A stretch of DNA of 27,318 bases from an uncultured Collinsella sp. Lineage in GTDB: Bacteria > Actinomycetota > Coriobacteriia > Coriobacteriales > Coriobacteriaceae. Shown one piece after another: positions 21,104 through 27,318 of the stretch (the stretch's first letter is position 1; each line of letters begins with the position of its first letter). The DNA is taken from assembly GCA_900542635.1 (NCBI GenBank), contig UQOJ01000024.1, positions 1 through 27,318 of the forward strand, in the 5' to 3' direction. The notes under the pieces were generated by a model. The model was not told the DNA's origin. It searched no databases and saw only the letters and a list, made by a program, of their open reading frames with translations. A program made the translations under genes and the position numbers.

Positions 21104-22597
21104 CTAGTAGCTATCGTACGAATTGTCGGTAGAATCGGTGGGTGTCTGACCGTCAGTTGCGGTATCGGCGCCATCCGTGGACTGGGCATCGGTACCATCG
21201 GTGGTGTCGGTACCATCAGAACTTTCACCATTCTCGGAATCAGTCGTCTCCTTCTTAGGAACGGTGATCGTCACACGAGCCACGCCCGAGGTCTTGGTAT
21301 CGTAACGGACCTTTTCACCGTTCTTGGTAACGGTAACATCGGAAGGCTTGGACGTGGTGATCTCGATCGAGGACTCGGGCGTGTACTCCTGCTCAAAGGG
21401 GCCAGTCGCCTGAGCGCCATAGACCGACTTGCCGTCGACCTTGATCTCAATCCACGCGGTCTTTCCCTTGGCAACGGAAACTTTGACCTTCGTGACCTCG
21501 TTCTCTTCCTTCTTGGCCGTCGTCTTGGTAGCGTCCGAATCAGTCGACTCATCCGTCGGCTCATCGGTGTCTTCGTCCTCGTCGACCGTTTCGGTCTTCT
21601 TAGAAGACTTCTTGGTCGTCGTCTTGGTAGCAGTGGGCGCCTCGGGCGTGGTCTCGGGCGCCGAAGATGCGCAGCCGCGCAGAAGCACCACGATGAGCAC
21701 GATCAGCAGCAACGCCACGGCACCGATGCCGGCGTAGACGATACGCGGATCGAGCCCGTTGTTTTGAGGAGTACGGGATCCGCCGCGTCCACGACCGGAA
21801 CTGCTGCGGCCGCCTCCCTGAGGCATACGACCACGATTGCTATCGGAACGGCCGCGATAGCCGCCCTGGCCCTGAAGGCTGCGCTGACCCGAGCGGGGCG
21901 CAAGTTCACCGCGGCCTTGATAGCCACGTTGGCCCGAACGCGGAGCCGAAGAGCGCTGGCCATACGGCTGTGATTGAGAGCGAAGACGCGGCGTCACCTG
22001 CGTGGTATCGGCATCCGCATAGCCACCGCGAGAGCGTCCGGTGGAGACACCACGGTGACCGCGATCTGAATAGCCGCCGTCGCCGTAGCCGGCACGAGGG
22101 TCACGCGCCACGCCGCGGGCAGCGGGAAGTGCACGGTCCTCGGGCATCGGCGTACTGCGGAACCGGTCACGCTGTGAGCGAATCTCCTCGCCCGAACCCG
22201 TCTCAGTAATATAACCGGCCTGCTGAGGACGCTGTCCATAGCGGGTCGAACGACCGCCCTGAACCATCAGGAAGCGCCCGTTATCGACCGAGGAACGCGA
22301 ATTGACGTAGCCGGCGGCGTCCTGAAAACGACCGCCCTGCTGCGACGTTTCGCGTTCGTATGCCATCAGGTCGTCAAAGTAGGCATTGACGACCTCGCGC
22401 GGATTGAGGCCCAAAAAGCGAGCATAGCTCGAAATCATGCCCTGTGCATAGCCGCGCGGCGGCATCGAAGCAAAGTTACCGGTCTCGAAAAACTCGATGA
22501 TCTGCGGCCTGATTTTGATGGTGTTGGCGACCTGCTGAATGGAAAGGCCCATTCGGCGACGCTGCTCGAGCAGCATGTCACCAAAGCGTGCAGCCAT
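21104..22597 (-). CDS. rodZ: RodZ-like membrane protein with N-terminal helix-turn-helix
   Basis: This 497-residue single-pass protein is likely the cytoskeletal/elongasome factor RodZ. The N-terminal helix-turn-helix is at about 1-75 (LLEQRRRMGLSIQQVANTIK, then GYAQGMISSYARFLGLNPREVV). A very long Arg/Gly/Ser/Gln-rich low-complexity region runs from about 85 to 280 with RGYQGRG- and RSGQR-like repeats. One transmembrane helix is at about 286-307. An outer Thr/Lys/Asp-rich stalk leads to a small beta domain (about 365-450) and a Thr/Asp/Ser-rich tail. The disordered cytoplasmic region is far longer than in Bacillus RodZ. The start overlaps the ftsK stop (TGATG). Its place between ftsK and pgsA is the usual one for this gene. 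Confidence 0.85.
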   Translation of the reverse strand: MAARFGDMLLEQRRRMGLSIQQVANTIKIRPQIIEFFETGNFASMPPRGYAQGMISSYARFLGLNPREVVNAYFDDLMAYERETSQQGGRFQDAAGYVNSRSSVDNGRFLMVQGGRSTRYGQRPQQAGYITETGSGEEIRSQRDRFRSTPMPEDRALPAARGVARDPRAGYGDGGYSDRGHRGVSTGRSRGGYADADTTQVTPRLRSQSQPYGQRSSAPRSGQRGYQGRGELAPRSGQRSLQGQGGYRGRSDSNRGRMPQGGGRSSSGRGRGGSRTPQNNGLDPRIVYAGIGAVALLLIVLIVVLLRGCASSAPETTPEAPTATKTTTKKSSKKTETVDEDEDTDEPTDESTDSDATKTTAKKEENEVTKVKVSVAKGKTAWIEIKVDGKSVYGAQATGPFEQEYTPESSIEITTSKPSDVTVTKNGEKVRYDTKTSGVARVTITVPKKETTDSENGESSDGTDTTDGTDAQSTDGADTATDGQTPTDSTDNSYDSY

Positions 22598-25377
22598 CAG
22601 AATCCTCCAAACTCACGATCTTCACGTGCCATCTCGGCGTCGACAGATTCCAGCGCGGCAAGCCCCTCCTCGTCCAACAGGACCTCGCGCGGCTTGGAAC
22701 CGTCGGGCGGGCCGACGACACCCTTTTCTTCCAGCATGTCCATAATACGCCCGGCACGCGCATAGCCAACCTTCAGACGACGTTGCAGGCCAGATGTGGA
22801 GCCCAGCTGCGATTCCACCACAATATGGGCGGCTTCCCAAATGAGCGGATCATCGTCTTGCGGCTCAGCTACTCCGGTGCGGACAATGCCGCCGCCACCC
22901 ACCATGGACATGGAAGCGGGCGCCACGGCAGACAGGATCTCCTCGTGGTAGTCGGGCTCGCTCTGCGACTTGACGAACTCGACAATCTCGTTGATTTCGT
23001 CATCCGAGACAAAGCAGCCCTGGATACGGCGAGGCTTGCCCCAGTCGACCTTGGAGAACAGCATGTCGCCCAAACCGGTGAGCTTTTCGGCACCCATCTG
23101 GTCAATAATAACGCGCGAGTCGATGCCCGTGGCGACGTTAAAGGCGATGCGGTTGGTGATGTTGGCCTTGATGAGGCCCGTCACCACGTTGGAGCTGGGG
23201 CGCTGCGTAGCCACGATAAGGTGTATACCGGCGGCACGGCCCAGCTGGGCGATACGAACGATCGAGGCCTCGACATCCTTGCCGGCGACCATCATCAGGT
23301 CCGAAAGCTCGTCGATGATAATGACCAGATAGGGCATCTTTTGGGGCGGGTTGTCGTAATGCTCAAACTCGCCGGCGGCCTGCTTTTCGTTGTAGGTCGA
23401 GATCTTACGCACGTTGAGACGCTCGAAGACCTTCAGGCGACGCTCCATCTCGGACACGGCCCATTGCAGAGCGCTCGCGGCCTGCTTGGGCTCGGTCACC
23501 ACGGGCACATAGAGATGCGGCAAACCGTTATAGCCCGCAAGCTCGACGCGCTTGGGGTCGACCATGATCAGGCGAACGTCCTCGGGAAGGGCTCGCATGA
23601 GCAGGGTCGTGATGATGGAATTGATCATCACCGACTTACCAGAACCGGTCGTGCCGGCGATCAGCAGGTGGGGCATCTTGGCGAGGTCAGCGACGACCGG
23701 CGTGCCCTCGGCATCTCGACCGATGGCCAGCTCGAGCGGACCGCCCTTCACATAGGGAAGCACGTCGCCCAGGTTGACGTTCTGGCGCTTGCGATTGGGA
23801 ATCTCGATACCCACAAGCGAGGTACCGGGGATCGGGGCAAAGATGCGCACCGACTGAGCAGCGAGCGAAAGCGCGATATCGTCCTCGAGGCTCGAAATCT
23901 TGCTCACGCGCTCGCCCTCGCCAGGTTGCAGCTTAAAGGTCGTCACCGTGGGGCCGGCGATCCAGCCGACCACGCGGGCACTGCGGCCAAACTCAAGCAA
24001 GGTGGATTGCAGTGACTCGGCAGTCTGTTCCAGCTCCTTGTCAGATGACGCGGAGGACGCCGACTGCGGGTTGGCGTGCAGGATCTCGAGCGGCGGAAGC
24101 TTGAGGCCGTCCTCTTCTTCGCCCTCGTTATCCGCGGGGGCATTGACCGCTCCCCCATCGCTAGGAGTAGGCGCCTCGGCAGCGCCCGCGACAGCCGTAT
24201 CGGCAACCTTGGGATGCTTCAAGAAGTCGGGAATCTGAGGTGTTGCCGAGACAGGATTCACGGCAAACGGCGGCTCGGACTCGTCGATCTTATCGGGGTC
24301 GTCTTCCATCGAAAGCTGGCCGGTTACCTGTTCGCGCTTAGCATGGCGACGCGGCAGCAAAGTTGTCTTTGCGGTCTCAATCGGAGCCTCGTCGTCCTCG
24401 TCATCGCCCTCGGTAAGCTCAATCTCGCTATCGGACCAAGACGGGTCGGGCTCGCTTGTATTCAACTTGGGCGTGGCCTTGCCCTTCTTGACATGACGGC
24501 GCGGCAGCAGCGTCGTCTTAGCGCGCTCGGCCTCCACGGCATCGGATACGTCGACAAACGGATCCTCGTCCTCGTCGTCATCGTCCAAAACCGGGTCCAC
24601 ATCGTTGCCCATGACCGTGGTCACGGCAGCATCGGAGCCCTTTTGACGAAGAATGCTCAGGTGCGGACGGGCAACGCCGGGCACCGACAGGGCTTCGTCG
24701 TCACCCCACGGGCTCGCGTTAACATCGGCACGACGGCGCTCGGCAAAATCGGCCGCGCGGTCGCGAGCAGAGCGCAGCACGCCACCCACCGAAAAGCCGA
24801 TGATGACAAAACCAACGACGGCCAGACCCAACAGGACCACCATCGCGATAGGCTTACCCAGGGCATTCTGCAGCGCACTCGCAATAAACGCACCGATGTA
24901 GCCACCCGAGGCGGACAGATTTTGCGGCGTGAACATAAGGTCACACGAGTCGCTCGTACCCGGCACCATCAGCGAAAGAATGGAGACAACGGTGATAAAG
25001 ACCACGGCTCCGCCCGCGACCGAGCGCACGTTGAGCGGCGAGTCCTCGCCTAAAAAGAGCGTGGCGGCAAACAGCAAAATGACGATCGGCAGCACGTAGG
25101 CGCCCAGGCCAAAGCCCAGGTGGTAAAAACCGGCAACAGCAGCCGTCACGGGCGCTGTTGCCGGAGAAATCACGGCAATAAAGGACGCAATCGCCAAAAC
25201 GGCAATGACCACGCCGGCGATATCGCGATTGGCCGAGGGCTCCACCAAGGGCTCAAAATCGTCGAAGTCCGCCTCGTGGCCCTTATTGGCACGCAGATGG
25301 GAACCGGCACCCTTAGCAGATGCCGGTTGGTTATTGGCCTTATTGCCTTTGGCGTTTTGTGCAGATCCGCGCGCCAA
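22597..25377 (-). CDS. ftsK: DNA translocase FtsK/SpoIIIE
   Basis: This 926-residue septal DNA pump clears chromosomes from the closing septum. It has about four or five N-terminal transmembrane helices between 52 and 200, an acidic linker (about 220-440), and the alpha/beta motor with Walker A GTTGSGKS at 575-582 and Walker B LIMVDPKR at 603-610. The C-terminal gamma winged helix (LQRRLKVGYARAGRIMDMLE) reads polarity sequences on DNA. The start is TTG at 25377, well supported by GGAGG six bases upstream and by no nearby ATG. A 10-residue motif, AKTTLLPRRH, occurs twice in the linker, at 286 and 336. It starts one base after the rnj stop and overlaps the rodZ start, so the three are coupled. 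Confidence 0.97.
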   Translation of the reverse strand: MARGSAQNAKGNKANNQPASAKGAGSHLRANKGHEADFDDFEPLVEPSANRDIAGVVIAVLAIASFIAVISPATAPVTAAVAGFYHLGFGLGAYVLPIVILLFAATLFLGEDSPLNVRSVAGGAVVFITVVSILSLMVPGTSDSCDLMFTPQNLSASGGYIGAFIASALQNALGKPIAMVVLLGLAVVGFVIIGFSVGGVLRSARDRAADFAERRRADVNASPWGDDEALSVPGVARPHLSILRQKGSDAAVTTVMGNDVDPVLDDDDEDEDPFVDVSDAVEAERAKTTLLPRRHVKKGKATPKLNTSEPDPSWSDSEIELTEGDDEDDEAPIETAKTTLLPRRHAKREQVTGQLSMEDDPDKIDESEPPFAVNPVSATPQIPDFLKHPKVADTAVAGAAEAPTPSDGGAVNAPADNEGEEEDGLKLPPLEILHANPQSASSASSDKELEQTAESLQSTLLEFGRSARVVGWIAGPTVTTFKLQPGEGERVSKISSLEDDIALSLAAQSVRIFAPIPGTSLVGIEIPNRKRQNVNLGDVLPYVKGGPLELAIGRDAEGTPVVADLAKMPHLLIAGTTGSGKSVMINSIITTLLMRALPEDVRLIMVDPKRVELAGYNGLPHLYVPVVTEPKQAASALQWAVSEMERRLKVFERLNVRKISTYNEKQAAGEFEHYDNPPQKMPYLVIIIDELSDLMMVAGKDVEASIVRIAQLGRAAGIHLIVATQRPSSNVVTGLIKANITNRIAFNVATGIDSRVIIDQMGAEKLTGLGDMLFSKVDWGKPRRIQGCFVSDDEINEIVEFVKSQSEPDYHEEILSAVAPASMSMVGGGGIVRTGVAEPQDDDPLIWEAAHIVVESQLGSTSGLQRRLKVGYARAGRIMDMLEEKGVVGPPDGSKPREVLLDEEGLAALESVDAEMAREDREFGGF

Positions 25378-25378
25378 A

Positions 25379-27049
25379 CTAAACCTCCATGACGACCGGG
25401 ATGATCATCGGACGGGTGCGCGTACGGCTCCAGATAAAGTTAGAGAGCGAATCGCGCACGGCCTTGCGAATGGCATCGGAACCGCTGCTCGTAAAGCTAA
25501 ACTTGCCCTTCTCGATCGTCTTCATAATGGACGCGGAGGCATCCTCGGAGAACTGGTCGTCGATGGCAAACGAGACGCCGCGGCCCGAGAACTCGATGGC
25601 CTCGATCTTCTTGTGCTTGAGCGAGACGATGGCAACAGCGGTAACCATACCGTCGTTGGCGAGCTTCTGACGATCGCGCAGGACGATGGGGTCGGTATCG
25701 CCGATACGCAGGCCGTCGACGTAGACGACGCCGGACTCGACGGGCGTACCGCGTTTGACGATACCGCCGCGCATCTCGAGCGTGTCGCCGTTATCGAGGA
25801 TAAAGATGTGATCATCCTTGATGCCCATCTTGCGGGCCAGCTGGGCATGGGCACGCAGATGCACGGCCTCGCCGTGAACCGGCATAAAGTAGGTGGGCTT
25901 GGCCATGGCCATCAGTAGCTTGAGTTCCTCCTGGCTACCGTGACCGGAGACGTGAACGAGAGCGCGGTTCTTATCCCACACGTCGCAGCCGAGCTTGGCT
26001 AGGCTGTTGACGACCTGCTGGACGGCTTTCTCATTGCCGGGAACAGGAGTTGCCGAGAGGATAACGGTATCGCCCTCGTGGATGGAGAGCGTCTTGTGCT
26101 CGCCATTGGCCATGCGGGACAGGGCCGACAGCGGCTCGCCCTGCGAACCGGTGCACATGACGACAATCTTGTCGTCAGGCAGGTTATCAATGTCAAAGGC
26201 ATCGATGATATCGGCGTCGTCGATGTTGAGGTAGCCAAGCTCGCGCGCCACGCGGGTGTTAGTGAGCATGGAGCGACCGGTCACAACGACCTTACGGCCG
26301 CACTTGCGGGCGGCATCGCAGATCTGCTGCAAACGATGGATGTGGCTCGAGAACGACGCGACGAACACGCGACCCGGCGCGTTCTTGATGGCGTGCAGCA
26401 GGTTGGGACCAACCTCGGCCTCGGACTTGGTAAAGCCGGGAACCGTGGCGTTGGTGGAGTCGGAAAGCAGCAGGTCGATACCCTGCTTGGCAAAGCGGCT
26501 GATAGCGGCATAGTCGGGCGTGACGCCGTCGATGGGCGTCTGGTCGAGCTTAAAGTCGCCGGTGTGCATAACGGTACCCTGGTTGGTGCGGATGAACACG
26601 CCCAGAGCGCCGGGAATGGAGTGCGTCATCGAGAAGAAGTCGAGCGAGATGCCGCCGAGGTTGACATGGCTGCCGCCCTTGACCTCGCGGAACTTGGGTG
26701 CGCGGATGCGGAACTCAGAAAGCTTGCCCTCGATAAAGCCAAGCGTCAGCTTGCTCGAAAAGATGGGCACCTTATTGTTGAGGTCCTGCAGCAGGTACGG
26801 AAGCGAACCGGTGTGGTCCTCGTGGCCGTGGGTGACGACGATACCGCGGAGCTTCTCCTCATTCTCCAGAACATAGGTGTAGTCGGGAAGCACCAGGTCA
26901 ATACCGGGCTGGGAATCGTCGGGGAACATGAGGCCAGCGTCAACGAGCACCATGTCGTCGCCGCATTCGAAGACCGTCATGTTCTTGCCGATGCCGTCAA
27001 GGCCGCCGAGCGGAATGATCTTCAAAGGAGATGATTTTTTAGCTGCCAT
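25379..27049 (-). CDS. rnj: Ribonuclease J
   Basis: This 556-residue metallo-beta-lactamase/beta-CASP nuclease has 5'-3' exo- and endonuclease activity on RNA and is central to mRNA decay and 16S/5S processing in Gram-positives. The metal site is His74-Gly-His76-Glu-Asp78-His79; further ligands lie in MTHSIPGALG and GTVMHTGDFKLD. The beta-CASP domain has SDSTNA and ASFSSHIHR, and MPVHGE marks the return to the lactamase fold. I place the start at MAAKKSSPLK, which gives the normal family length. The open frame continues 51 codons upstream with no homology and no ribosome site. AAAGGAAA lies about 14 bases upstream of the ATG, an unusually long gap. ftsK follows one base later. Confidence 0.96.
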   Translation of the reverse strand: MAAKKSSPLKIIPLGGLDGIGKNMTVFECGDDMVLVDAGLMFPDDSQPGIDLVLPDYTYVLENEEKLRGIVVTHGHEDHTGSLPYLLQDLNNKVPIFSSKLTLGFIEGKLSEFRIRAPKFREVKGGSHVNLGGISLDFFSMTHSIPGALGVFIRTNQGTVMHTGDFKLDQTPIDGVTPDYAAISRFAKQGIDLLLSDSTNATVPGFTKSEAEVGPNLLHAIKNAPGRVFVASFSSHIHRLQQICDAARKCGRKVVVTGRSMLTNTRVARELGYLNIDDADIIDAFDIDNLPDDKIVVMCTGSQGEPLSALSRMANGEHKTLSIHEGDTVILSATPVPGNEKAVQQVVNSLAKLGCDVWDKNRALVHVSGHGSQEELKLLMAMAKPTYFMPVHGEAVHLRAHAQLARKMGIKDDHIFILDNGDTLEMRGGIVKRGTPVESGVVYVDGLRIGDTDPIVLRDRQKLANDGMVTAVAIVSLKHKKIEAIEFSGRGVSFAIDDQFSEDASASIMKTIEKGKFSFTSSGSDAIRKAVRDSLSNFIWSRTRTRPMIIPVVMEV

Positions 27050-27294
27050 AGGTTCGTGTGGTTTCCTTTCTTCGAAACGGGTCTGGAACAACCGACGGGG
27101 CGCTTCTGGCAAACCGACCGCCGGGAACGTACAAACATGCATCACAGAGTCGATGCAATAACCAAAATATGATACCCATTTGCACGAGCACAGACCACCC
27201 ATGCATCAAAGCCCCATCTGGACCTGTATATCCCGCCGGTTTCCCGTGGGGCGGGCACTGATGAAGTTTCCTGCTCTACAGTCCTGCTCACGAC

Positions 27295-27317
27295 GGAGGC
27301 CACATTAAGTGGCCTCC
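27295..27317. terminator. Hairpin at the right contig end
   Basis: GGAGGCCAC and GTGGCCTCC form a perfect 9-bp stem with a 5-nt loop. Any T-run would lie beyond the last base on the plus strand; on the minus strand none follows. It may be a terminator cut by the contig end. No gene is seen between it and rnj (27050-27294). Confidence 0.45.
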
Positions 27318-27318
27318 T

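Noticed and set aside
18687..21107. Plus-strand open frame of 806 codons opposite pgsA, rimO and yajQ
   Set aside because: It crosses three well-supported minus-strand genes and has a His/Asp/Gly-rich composition typical of a shadow frame in GC-rich DNA. No ribosome site or family motif is seen.
22588..24015. Plus-strand open frame of 475 codons opposite ftsK, and similar ones opposite rny, the rest of ftsK and rnj
   Set aside because: They are antisense shadows of conserved genes with no recognisable domains.
27050..27202. 51-codon N-terminal extension of RNase J
   Set aside because: Cys-rich and unlike the family; the start at 27049 places the metal ligands at the usual positions 74-79.

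Overview
The window is chromosomal core sequence from a high-GC Gram-positive bacterium, most probably a Coriobacteriia member close to Collinsella. This is an inference from gene content, codon use, SOS boxes of the CGAAC-N4-GTTCG type and gene order; no search was run. I see no insertion sequence, prophage, CRISPR array, tRNA or rRNA. Bases 1-47 are not genomic: they are the end of an Illumina P5 arm, an 8-nt index and the Nextera transposase adapter, so real sequence starts at base 48, inside apt.

Left part (48-5679): the 3' end of apt, then a secreted NlpC/P60 peptidoglycan hydrolase with a strong terminator. Next is a convergent pair, degV (+) and a DUF1836 MerR-like regulator (-), which share a bidirectional terminator. 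Each gene of the pair also has the same 7-nt-spaced palindrome upstream. A divergent pair follows: trxB (-) and an MGDG-synthase/UgtP-type glycolipid glycosyltransferase (+). The gap at 5680-6073 is packed with hairpins. Two of them are copies of one palindromic element, with compensatory base changes between the copies.

Middle part (6074-8978): dut, nrdR and a YneA-like LysM protein run leftward. They are divergent from lexA, which overlaps a membrane acyltransferase gene (HGSNAT/DUF1624 type). Three LexA boxes lie between the two transcription units. The region joins SOS control, cell-division arrest and nucleotide-pool control.

Right part (8963-27049): a leftward run of housekeeping genes in an order that resembles the Bacillus subtilis rnjB-spoIIIE-rodZ-pgsA-cinA-recA-rny-spoVS-miaB region. 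Read in transcription order it is rnj, ftsK, rodZ-like, yajQ, rimO, pgsA, cinA (C-terminal domain only), terminator, recA (SOS promoter), recX, then rny (own consensus promoter), a GHKL ATPase of unknown role, spoVS, miaB, miaA and hflX. Many junctions are TAATG or TGATG overlaps. Both main mRNA-decay nucleases (RNase J and RNase Y) and two methylthiotransferases (RimO and MiaB) lie within about 16 kb.

The least explained items are the paired operator of the degV/DUF1836 locus, the covarying palindromic repeats, the 11-bp-phased CCAAA array upstream of recA, the ATPase between rny and spoVS, and a hairpin that encloses the nrdR start site.
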